A stretch of 64,000 nucleotides of DNA from Pseudomonas gingeri (GTDB taxonomy: Bacteria > Pseudomonadota > Gammaproteobacteria > Pseudomonadales > Pseudomonadaceae), in NCBI RefSeq assembly GCF_013385635.1, contig NZ_JACAPR010000014.1, forward strand, positions 76,517 to 140,516, given 5' to 3'. This document shows positions 56,913 to 64,000 of this stretch, piece after piece (the first letter of the stretch is position 1; every line of letters begins with the position of its first letter). Below the pieces are notes generated by a model that had not been told where the DNA came from, did no database searches, and saw only the letters and a list, made by a program, of their open reading frames with translations. Made by a program: the position numbers and the translations under genes.

Positions 56913-57560
56913 TCAGATCGGGCAGGTCACGCCAGTGCCACGGATCCCGCAATAACCTTCGGGGTTCTTCGCCAGGTATTGCTGGTGGTAGGCCTCGGCA
57001 TAGAAGAAGGTCGGCGCCTCGTCGATTTCCGTGGTGATGCTGCCCAGGCCGGCCTTGGTCAATTCAGCCTGGTAGACCTGCGCGCTTTTCTTTGCCGCCT
57101 CCAACTGGTCCGGCTTGGTGGCATAGATGACCGAGCGGTACTGGGTGCCGATATCGTTGCCCTGGCGCATGCCCTGGGTCGGATCGTGCAGTTCCCAGAA
57201 CAGGGCCAGCAGTTCTTCATAGCTGACGATTTCCGGCTCGTAGACCACCAGCACCACTTCGCTGTGGCCGGTCAGGCCCGAGCAGACTTCCTCGTAGGTG
57301 GGGTTCGGGGTATAGCCGCCGGCGTAGCCCACCGACGTGCTGTAGACGCCCGCACGCTGCCAGAAGCGCCGTTCCGCGCCCCAGAAACAACCCAGGCCGA
57401 AGATCGCGAATTCGACGTTGCCGGGGAAAGGGCCCAGCAGCGGGTTGTCATTGACGAAATGTTTGTCCGGGACCGTGATCGGGGTTTCGCGGCCAGGCAG
57501 AGCTTGTTCTTTGGTAGGGAGCACGTTTTTGTTCACCAGGATTTCCGAGCGCAAGACCAT
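56913..57560 (-). CDS. msrA: Peptide-methionine (S)-S-oxide reductase
   Basis: Enzyme of 215 residues that repairs oxidised methionine. The catalytic Cys is in FGLGCFWGAERRFW (about residues 50-63). VYSTSVGYAGGYTPNPTYEE (about 66-85) and YRSVIYA follow, and the C-terminus GYCGIRGTGVTCPI holds the resolving cysteines. The N-terminal 45 residues include LPGRETPI, as in long MsrA forms of gamma-proteobacteria. Confidence 0.95.
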   Translation of the reverse strand: MVLRSEILVNKNVLPTKEQALPGRETPITVPDKHFVNDNPLLGPFPGNVEFAIFGLGCFWGAERRFWQRAGVYSTSVGYAGGYTPNPTYEEVCSGLTGHSEVVLVVYEPEIVSYEELLALFWELHDPTQGMRQGNDIGTQYRSVIYATKPDQLEAAKKSAQVYQAELTKAGLGSITTEIDEAPTFFYAEAYHQQYLAKNPEGYCGIRGTGVTCPI

Positions 57561-57639
57561 ATCGCAGTCCTCTCAGTCAGGTTGGGATGAGCTGTAGCTT
57601 TGCAGTAGACCGACAGTGTGCCCGAGTGTTACAGCGCTG

Positions 57640-60333
57640 TCAGGCCAAAGGGCCGCGCGGATAACGTTTGAGCTGCCGGACCAGTTCGGTTCCGGGGATC
57701 GGTCGGTCGAACAGGTAGCCCTGGCCGACGTCGCAACGGTGGCGGCGCAGGAACGCCAGTTGCTCGGAGGTCTCGATGCCTTCGGCGACCACTTTGAGCT
57801 TCAGGTTGTGGGCCATGGCGATCACGGCCGAGGTGATTTCCATGTCGTCCTGGTTGTCCGGGATTTCATGGATGAAGCTGCGGTCGATCTTGATGATGTC
57901 GATCGGGAATTTCTTCAGGTAGCTCAGGGACGAGTAGCCGGTGCCGAAATCGTCCATGGCCAGGGTCAGGCCGAGCTTCTTCAACTGGTCGAGTTGCTGG
58001 CGGGTGTCTTCGGTGGCTTCCAGCAGCAGGCCTTCGGTCAGCTCAAGCTCCAGCAGCGACGGCGGCAGTTGCTCTTCCTTGAGGATGCTGGCGATGGACG
58101 CCACCAGGTCCGGATCGGAGAACTGCTTGGGCGACAGGTTGATCGCCACCTGCAGGTTGCCCAGGCCGTGGGCGGTCAGCTCCTTGCTCATGCGACAGGC
58201 CTGGCGGGCGATCCACTTGCCGATCGGAATGATCAGGCCGGTCTCTTCGGCGACGCTGATGAACTGGTCCGGGCGGATCATGCCCTTTTCCGGGTGGTTC
58301 CAGCGCAACAGCGCTTCCATCCCCAGCAGGCGTCCGCTGCGCAGGCACAGCTTGGGCTGGTAGAACACGTCCAGTTCGTTCTGGGTCAGGGCGCGGCGCA
58401 GGTTGTTCTCGACGAACAGCTTGTAGCTGGCTTCGGCGTTCAGCGCTTCGGTAAAGACCTGCACCTGGTGCTTGCCGTTGGCCTTGGCCTTGTGCAGTGC
58501 GAGGCCGGCGTTGCGCATCAGGGTCTGTGGGTCGCGGCCGTGCAACGGCGCGCTGGCCAGACCGACGGAGCCGGTGACGCTGATCAACTGGTTGTCGACG
58601 AACATCGGCTTGTCGAGGGTGGTCAGCAACTGGCTGGCGATCTGTTGGCCGGTTTCCAGGTCGGTATCGTCCAGCAGCACCGCGAATTCGTTGCTGGCAA
58701 AGCGCGCCAGGCTGCCGCTCGGGCTCAGGCTGTTGCGCAGGCGCCGGGCCAGGCTGATCAGCAGCTTGTCGCCGGTCTGGTGGCCGAGGCTGTCGTTGAT
58801 TCGCTTGAAGTTGTCGATATCCACCAGCAGCAGGCTGATGGGCGAATCGCTGTCGCGGGCGAAGCGCTCGTCGAGGTTGCGGATAAACGCCGGGCGGTTG
58901 CCCAGGTTGGTCAGGTTGTCGGTGTAGGCCAGGCGTTCGATACGCTGCTGGGCGAGCTTGGTCTGGGTGATGTCTTCGTAGATGCCGATGTAGTGGGTCA
59001 GCTCGCGGTTGTCACCGTAGACCTTGGAGATCGACAGCTGGCCCCAGTAGGGTTCGAGGTTCTTGCGCCGGCTCTTGAACTCGCCCTGCCAGCTGTTGCT
59101 CTTGGCCAGGCTCGACGGTGCATCGAACAGCAGTTCACTGAGGTTTTCCAGGGCCGGCAGTTCGGAGAGCTTCTGGCCGTGGACTTCCTCGGTGCTGTAC
59201 TGGGTGATGGCGGTGAAGCTCGGGTTGACGTACTCCACCACGCCGTCGCAATTGACCAGCAGGAAGGCGTTGGCGCTTTGCTCCACCGCGCGCTGGAACA
59301 GGTGCAGGGCGCTGGTGGCGGTGCGTCGGTTGTGGTTGTTGATGACCTGGGCGAACTGGTCCGCAAGCTCTCCGGCAAACGCGATTTCATCCGATTGCCA
59401 GGCGCGGGTCTGGCCGGTCTGTTCCAGGCACAGCACGCCGACCACCTGGCCGTCGATGCGGATGCTGGCGTCGAGCATGGCGTTGATATCCCGGGGCCGC
59501 AGGCGCTCGGCCATTTCCCGGGTGCGCGGGTCGCGAATGGCGTTATGGGCGTCGATGGCGCGGCTGGTGTGCAGGGCTTCCAGGTAGTCGGGGAAGTTGC
59601 TCGCGTCGATCACGTCCGGCAGCACGTATTCCTGGCTGGCGCGGTGATAGGCGGAGATCGGCACCAGGCGCTGGTCTTCGAGATTCCAGATACTCGCACT
59701 GTCGATTTCGTAGATATCGCAGGCGCTGCGGGTGATCAGCTCGGCAGCTTCCTGCAGCGAGTTGTTCAGGCTGTAGCGCTGGCGGGCCAGGCGCAGGATC
59801 AGGTCCTGTTGGGCGCGCACCCGGTCCAGGTGCAGCAGTTGTTCCTGCTGGGCGCGCTGGTTCAGTTCGAGAGCGATCTGCAGGCGGCTGTTCTGGGTTT
59901 CCAGGTCGGCCACGGGCAATCCCGGCTCCTGGCCGAGCAGCCCTTCGACCACCAGCAGGTAGCCGCGCAGCAGGTGGCGGTTGTGCTGTTTGTAGGCTTC
60001 GCCGAGCTCCAGCAGGGTCAGCGGGCCCTGGGCGGTATGCAGGGTGTAGCGGATCAGGTAATGCGGGGTCTCGACCAGTTGCGCCTGGATCGCGTCGTGC
60101 AGGCGATAACGGGCCTCGGGCTCCATCAGGCTGGCATAGGGCGAGCCGACCAGGGCGCAGAGCTCGATGGCCGGCAGGCCGAACTGGCGTTCACAATTGG
60201 GATCGAGAAACAACAGCGCCCAGCTTGCTTCATTCAGCCGTTCGAAACGCAGCATGCCGAGCCGCGAGGGCACCGGTAATTGCGTCACTACCTCGGCCGC
60301 CAATCTATTGGCGACATCGGGTTGGCTTTTCAT
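57640..60333 (-). CDS. dipA: Cyclic-di-GMP phosphodiesterase DipA (GAF-PAS-GGDEF-EAL)
   Basis: Protein of 897 residues, similar in length and layout to P. aeruginosa DipA, which also neighbours aceEF. It has an N-terminal PAS-like region (about 20-110), a GAF domain (about 175-330), a PAS domain (about 340-460), GGDEF (about 465-630) and EAL (about 640-890). The GGDEF signature is degenerate (ASNEF in RFASNEFAVLL), so cyclase activity is unlikely. The EAL domain is intact: EALLRW, INLSPKQF, ELTEG, DDFGTGYSS, KIDRSF, VVAEGIET. Expected role: lowering c-di-GMP, promoting biofilm dispersal. Sensor input unknown. Confidence 0.9.
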   Translation of the reverse strand: MKSQPDVANRLAAEVVTQLPVPSRLGMLRFERLNEASWALLFLDPNCERQFGLPAIELCALVGSPYASLMEPEARYRLHDAIQAQLVETPHYLIRYTLHTAQGPLTLLELGEAYKQHNRHLLRGYLLVVEGLLGQEPGLPVADLETQNSRLQIALELNQRAQQEQLLHLDRVRAQQDLILRLARQRYSLNNSLQEAAELITRSACDIYEIDSASIWNLEDQRLVPISAYHRASQEYVLPDVIDASNFPDYLEALHTSRAIDAHNAIRDPRTREMAERLRPRDINAMLDASIRIDGQVVGVLCLEQTGQTRAWQSDEIAFAGELADQFAQVINNHNRRTATSALHLFQRAVEQSANAFLLVNCDGVVEYVNPSFTAITQYSTEEVHGQKLSELPALENLSELLFDAPSSLAKSNSWQGEFKSRRKNLEPYWGQLSISKVYGDNRELTHYIGIYEDITQTKLAQQRIERLAYTDNLTNLGNRPAFIRNLDERFARDSDSPISLLLVDIDNFKRINDSLGHQTGDKLLISLARRLRNSLSPSGSLARFASNEFAVLLDDTDLETGQQIASQLLTTLDKPMFVDNQLISVTGSVGLASAPLHGRDPQTLMRNAGLALHKAKANGKHQVQVFTEALNAEASYKLFVENNLRRALTQNELDVFYQPKLCLRSGRLLGMEALLRWNHPEKGMIRPDQFISVAEETGLIIPIGKWIARQACRMSKELTAHGLGNLQVAINLSPKQFSDPDLVASIASILKEEQLPPSLLELELTEGLLLEATEDTRQQLDQLKKLGLTLAMDDFGTGYSSLSYLKKFPIDIIKIDRSFIHEIPDNQDDMEITSAVIAMAHNLKLKVVAEGIETSEQLAFLRRHRCDVGQGYLFDRPIPGTELVRQLKRYPRGPLA

Positions 60334-60562
60334 TGAGAGCTCGCTTCAAGAGTACTGATCACGCGGGGTAATGACCCTTTTTCTGGCGCGTTGGGCAAGG
60401 TTGCATTAAGCGGGTCGGGCTGACAAGCAGAACAGTGGCTCCGTGCCTTCAATGTATCGGCCGGGGTGTGAAAATCTTCAGAAAAGGGCGATGGGCGGAG
60501 GGCGATCGGTGTTCTACCCCGTACCTTTGAACGGTACCTTTGCGCGGGGCCGCACGACGGGC

Positions 60563-60588
60563 AAAAAAAGCCCCGCCAATGGCGGGGT
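60563..60588 (-). terminator. Intrinsic terminator of the aceEF operon
   Basis: On the minus strand CCCCGCC-ATT-GGCGGGG followed directly by CTTTTTTT. Strong intrinsic terminator about 75 bases after the aceF stop codon. Confidence 0.88.
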
Positions 60589-60624
60589 TGAGGTACGAGC
60601 GTGGCGCTCGGAAATCGCTCCGAC

Positions 60625-60656
60625 GACCCGGCTTCCTCGCGAGAGAAAGCCGGGTT
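60625..60656 (-). terminator. First hairpin after aceF
   Basis: AACCCGGCTTTC ... GAAGCCGGGTC (minus strand) forms a stem six bases beyond the aceF stop. There is no T-run, so it is probably a 3'-end stabilising hairpin that works with the stronger terminator downstream. Confidence 0.5.
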
Positions 60657-60661
60657 GCGGG

Positions 60662-62605
60662 TTACAGCAGGATAGTACGGATATCCGCCAGCAGGTCGCT
60701 CAGGCGCTTGGTGAAGCGCGCTGCCGCGGCACCGTTGATCACGCGGTGATCGTAGGACAGCGACAGGGGCAGCATCAGCTTCGGCTGGAAGGCTTTGCCG
60801 TCCCAGACTGGCTGGATGGTGGCCTTGGAAACGCCGAGGATCGCCACTTCCGGTGCGTTGACGATCGGCGTGAAGCCGGTGCCGCCAATGTGCCCGAGGC
60901 TGGAGATGGTGAAGCAGGCGCCCTGCATGTCGTCGGCGGAGAGCTTCTTGGTCCGGGCCTTTTCAGCCAGGGCAGCCGCTTCGGCAGCGAGTTGCAGCAG
61001 GTTCTTCTGGTCGACGTTCTTGATGACCGGTACCAGCAGGCCATCCGGGGTGTCGACGGCGAAGCCGATGTTGACGTACTTCTTGCGGATGATCGCCTTG
61101 CCGCTAGGGGCCAGCGAGCTGTTGAAGTCCGGCAGTTCCTTGAGCAGGTGGGCGCAGGTCTTGAGCAGCAGCGGCAGGATGGTCAGCTTGACGCCAGCCT
61201 TCTCGGCCACGGCCTTCTGGGCTACGCGGAACGCTTCCAGCTCGGTGATATCCGCCGAGTCGAATTGGGTCACGTGTGGCACGTTCAGCCAGCTGCGGTG
61301 CAGGTTGGCGGCGCCAGCCTGCATCAGGCGGGTCATCGGCACTTCTTCGGTTTCGCCGAAGCGGCTGAAGTCCACGACCGGGATCGGCGGGATGCCTGCG
61401 CCACCGGTTGCACCGGCAGCGGCGGCCGGGGCTTCCTTGGCCTTCTGCATCATCGCCTTGACGTAGACCTGCACGTCTTCCTTGAGGATGCGACCGTGCG
61501 GGCCACTTGCGCTCACCGCGTTCAGCTCGACGCCGAATTCACGGGCCAGCTGGCGGACTGCCGGGCCGGCATGCACCTTGGCGCCGGAGTTGGCCGGTGC
61601 GGTGACTGCTGGCGCGGCGGCTGGAGCCGCTGCAGCAGGCGCCGGAGCAGCGGCCTGGGCCGGAGCGGCAGCTGCGGCAGCCGGTGCGGCAGCCGCGGCT
61701 GGAGCTGCGCCCTTGACCTTCAGTTTCAGGATCAGGTCACCGGTGCCGACTTCGTCGTCCAGCTTGATCGAAACGCTTTCCACCACGCCGGCAGCCGGCG
61801 AAGGGATTTCCATGCTGGCCTTGTCGGATTCGAGGGTGATCAGCGATTGATCGACCTCGACTGTGTCGCCGGCCTTGACCGAGACTTCGATGATCTTGGC
61901 CTTGCCCGACGAACCGATATCCGGCACGTGGATGTCCTGGACGCTGTCGGCTACCGGAGCGGCCGGTGCAGCGGCTGGCGCTGGAGCGGTGGCAGGCGCG
62001 GCGGCCTGGGCCGGAGCCGGAGCAGCAGCCGGAGCGGCGCCCGCGACTTTCAGGACCAGGATCAGGTCGCCCGTACCGACTTCGTCGTTGAGCTTGACGC
62101 TGATGCTCTCCACGACGCCGGCAACCGGCGACGGGATTTCCATGCTGGCCTTGTCGGACTCGAGGGTGATCAGCGATTGATCAGCCTCGATGCTGTCGCC
62201 GACCTTGACCGAGATCTCGATGATCTGGGCCTTGCCCGACGAACCGATGTCCGGCACGTGCACTTGCTGGGTCGAAGCGGCGGCAGGAGCGGCAGCCGGT
62301 GCCGGCGCAGCGGCTGGAGCCGCCTTTGCGGCAGCAGGTGCAGCGGCCGGCGCAGGTGCCGCGGCAGCGGCGCCCTCGACTTCCAGCTCAAGCAGTTCGT
62401 CGCCTTCTTTCAGGCGGTCGCCCAGCTTCACTTTCAGGCTCTTGATGATACCGGCCTTGGGGGCGGGCACTTCCATGCTCGCCTTGTCCGACTCCAGCGT
62501 CAGGATGCTCTGGTCGGCTTCGATGCGATCGCCGACTTTGACAAACAGTTCAATTACTTCACCTTCACCGCTGCCGATGTCAGGTACGCGAATGAGTTCG
62601 CTCAC
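60662..62605 (-). CDS. aceF: Pyruvate dehydrogenase E2, dihydrolipoamide acetyltransferase
   Basis: Core of the pyruvate dehydrogenase complex, 647 residues. It has three N-terminal lipoyl domains, each with the lipoylated Lys in ESDKASME (near residues 41, 159 and 278), separated by Ala/Pro-rich swinging linkers. The E1/E3-binding domain follows (about 343-385, VRQLAREFGVELNAVSASGP) and then the catalytic acetyltransferase domain (about 420-647) with SYDHRVINGAAAARF, whose His and Asp are catalytic. The start is GTG at 62605, with GAGGAG upstream. aceE lies 11 bases before it. Lipoyl domains 2 and 3 are nearly identical at DNA level. Confidence 0.96.
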   Translation of the reverse strand: MSELIRVPDIGSGEGEVIELFVKVGDRIEADQSILTLESDKASMEVPAPKAGIIKSLKVKLGDRLKEGDELLELEVEGAAAAAPAPAAAPAAAKAAPAAAPAPAAAPAAASTQQVHVPDIGSSGKAQIIEISVKVGDSIEADQSLITLESDKASMEIPSPVAGVVESISVKLNDEVGTGDLILVLKVAGAAPAAAPAPAQAAAPATAPAPAAAPAAPVADSVQDIHVPDIGSSGKAKIIEVSVKAGDTVEVDQSLITLESDKASMEIPSPAAGVVESVSIKLDDEVGTGDLILKLKVKGAAPAAAAAPAAAAAAPAQAAAPAPAAAAPAAAPAVTAPANSGAKVHAGPAVRQLAREFGVELNAVSASGPHGRILKEDVQVYVKAMMQKAKEAPAAAAGATGGAGIPPIPVVDFSRFGETEEVPMTRLMQAGAANLHRSWLNVPHVTQFDSADITELEAFRVAQKAVAEKAGVKLTILPLLLKTCAHLLKELPDFNSSLAPSGKAIIRKKYVNIGFAVDTPDGLLVPVIKNVDQKNLLQLAAEAAALAEKARTKKLSADDMQGACFTISSLGHIGGTGFTPIVNAPEVAILGVSKATIQPVWDGKAFQPKLMLPLSLSYDHRVINGAAAARFTKRLSDLLADIRTILL

Positions 62606-62616
62606 AGGGTGTCTCC

Positions 62617-64000
62617 TCAGCAGTCCAGTGGGTTGCGTTTTTCCGGGTCGATCCCGAACTTGACGATGGCTTCGGCCACCACCTTGGGTTCGATGTCGCC
62701 ACGGTCAGCCAAGGCTTCCAGGGCTGCCAACACCACGAAATGACGGTCGACTTCGAAGAAGTGACGCAGCTTCTTGCGGCTGTCACTGCGGCCGAAACCG
62801 TCGGTACCCAGGACTTTGAATTCCTTGGATGGGACCCACTGGCGGATCTGTTCAGCAAACAGCTTCATGTAGTCGGTAGAAGCGATCACCGGACCTTTGC
62901 GGCCGTTGAGGCATTCTTCGACGTAGCTCAGCTTCGGCTTCTGGCCAGGGTGCAGGCGGTTGCTGCGCTCCACTGCCAGGCCGTCGCGGCGCAGTTCGTT
63001 GAAGCTGGTGACGCTCCATACGTCGGCACCGACGTTGAATTGCTCGCGCAGGATCTTCGCCGCTTCACGTACTTCGCGCAGGATGGTGCCGGAGCCCATC
63101 AGTTGCACGTGGTGAGCCGCTTCCTTGGTGTCTTCCTCGAGCAGGTACATGCCCTTGATGATGCCGTCTTCCACGCCGGCCGGCATGGCTGGCTGCTGGT
63201 AGGATTCGTTCATCACGGTGATGTAGTAGAAGATGTCCTGTTGCTCTTCGGTCATCTTCTTCATGCCGTCCTGGATGATCACCGCCAGCTCGTAGCCGTA
63301 GGTTGGATCGAAGGTGCGGCAGTTCGGAATGGTGGCGGCCAGGATATGGCTGTGACCGTCTTCGTGTTGCAGGCCTTCGCCGTTCAGCGTGGTGCGGCCG
63401 GCGGTACCGCCGATCAGGAAACCACGGGTACGGCTGTCGCCGGCAGCCCAGGCCAGGTCGCCGATACGCTGGAAGCCGAACATCGAGTAGAAGATGTAGA
63501 ACGGCAGCATCGGCTGGTTGTGGCTGGAGTACGAAGTACCGGCAGCGATGAAGGAGCTCATGGCGCCCGCTTCGTTGATGCCTTCTTCGAGGATCTGGCC
63601 CTTCTTGTCTTCCTTGTAGAACATCACCTGGTCTTTATCGACTGGCTCGTAGAGCTGGCCGACGGAGGAGTAGATGCCCAACTGGCGGAACATGCCTTCC
63701 ATACCGAAGGTACGGGCTTCGTCCGGGATGATCGGGACGATGCGCGGGCCGATTTCCTTGTCCTTGACCAGTTGCGCGAGGATCCGCACGAAGGCCATGG
63801 TGGTGGAGATTTCACGGTCGCCCGAGCCGTCCAGGATCGCCTTGAGGGTATCGAGGGACGGGGTCGGCACGCTGAAGCTCTGGGCGCGACGCTGTGGCAC
63901 GAAACCGCCCAGTGCGGCGCGGCGCTCGCTCAGGTAGCGGGCTTCGGCGCTGTTTGGCTCGGGCTTGAAGAACGGCAGGTTCTCCAGTTCTTCGTCCTTG
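62617..64000 (-). CDS. aceE: Pyruvate dehydrogenase E1 component, 3' part (runs off window)
   Basis: C-terminal 460 residues of the homodimeric E1 (normally about 880). The 5' part lies beyond the window. Visible are DEELENLPFFKPEPNSAEAR at the edge, the transketolase-like central domain (GINEAGAMSSFIAAGTSYS, AAGDSRTRGFLIGGTAGRTT, GLQHEDGHSHI) and the C-terminal domain ending EKRNPLDC. Together with the thiamine-diphosphate domain outside the window it decarboxylates pyruvate and acetylates the lipoyl groups of AceF. Reads straight into aceF as one operon. Confidence 0.96.
   Translation of the reverse strand, partial: KDEELENLPFFKPEPNSAEARYLSERRAALGGFVPQRRAQSFSVPTPSLDTLKAILDGSGDREISTTMAFVRILAQLVKDKEIGPRIVPIIPDEARTFGMEGMFRQLGIYSSVGQLYEPVDKDQVMFYKEDKKGQILEEGINEAGAMSSFIAAGTSYSSHNQPMLPFYIFYSMFGFQRIGDLAWAAGDSRTRGFLIGGTAGRTTLNGEGLQHEDGHSHILAATIPNCRTFDPTYGYELAVIIQDGMKKMTEEQQDIFYYITVMNESYQQPAMPAGVEDGIIKGMYLLEEDTKEAAHHVQLMGSGTILREVREAAKILREQFNVGADVWSVTSFNELRRDGLAVERSNRLHPGQKPKLSYVEECLNGRKGPVIASTDYMKLFAEQIRQWVPSKEFKVLGTDGFGRSDSRKKLRHFFEVDRHFVVLAALEALADRGDIEPKVVAEAIVKFGIDPEKRNPLDC

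Larger units (their letters stand above)
60334..60661. other. dipA-aceF spacer
   Basis: Gap of 328 bases. The left part should carry the dipA promoter; no clear boxes were found. The right part has two hairpins listed as terminators for aceF. No gene was seen. Confidence 0.5.

Noticed and set aside
55765..56952. Long N-terminal extension of the DUF2165 gene (560-codon frame)
   Set aside because: The extra part is antisense to rlmJ and crosses the REPIN. The family start at 55764 has its own ribosome site.
61600..62400. Tandem repeat or CRISPR-like array
   Set aside because: The repetitive pattern is the Ala/Pro-rich linkers and duplicated lipoyl domains of aceF. No spaced direct repeats of CRISPR type exist.

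Overview
The window is chromosomal DNA of a fluorescent-group Pseudomonas. The reasons are the high GC content with strong third-position GC bias, Pseudomonas REP/REPIN elements, a trifunctional PutA with an N-terminal DNA-binding domain, DipA next to aceEF, and a core gene order that I recall from P. aeruginosa (ponA, pilMNOPQ, aroKB, gltBD, hemE ... mscK, cvrA, acyl-CoA dehydrogenase ... rlmJ, msrA, dipA, aceFE). No tRNA, rRNA, CRISPR array, insertion sequence or complete prophage was seen.

Regions. (1) 1-17.2 kb is core: ponA (minus) diverges from a tightly packed pilMNOPQ-aroK-aroB-SPOR/ATPase operon, followed by gltBD with a good sigma70-type promoter. (2) 17.2-30.05 kb: hemE, then an AT-rich gap, a four-domain GbpA-like lytic polysaccharide monooxygenase, and an 11-gene type II secretion operon (gspC to gspM) whose genes nearly all overlap. 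The oxidase is the obvious candidate substrate. (3) 30.05-37.5 kb is accessory: a two-gene ATPase/HNH module resembling Septu (PtuA/PtuB) anti-phage defence, an MFS transporter with a divergent LysR regulator, a decayed stretch with a possible toxin remnant, an orphan ParA-type ATPase convergent with trxC, a higBA toxin-antitoxin pair, and a small Pseudomonas-type DUF protein. (4) 37.5-46.5 kb: selO, mscK, cvrA and a large acyl-CoA dehydrogenase, all on minus. (5) 46.7-47.8 kb: an isolated gene for an ExoY/edema-factor-type nucleotidyl cyclase with all catalytic residues intact and no secretion genes beside it. (6) 47.8-53.8 kb: divergent putA and putP, separated by a 457-base control region carrying five copies of a GGTGCAAC box, which contains the known PutA operator core GTTGCA on the complementary strand. 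(7) 53.8-64 kb: metY, a DUF2165 membrane protein, rlmJ, msrA, dipA, aceF and the 3' part of aceE.

Repeats: two 108-base palindromic elements with identical 15-base ends (17255-17362 and 37832-37939), a REPIN (56802-56900), a single REP (17207-17230) and a partial REP at the left edge.

The most interesting items are the orphan ExoY-like cyclase, the linked oxidase plus type II secretion block, the Septu-like pair placed directly against the secretion operon, and the PutA box array.
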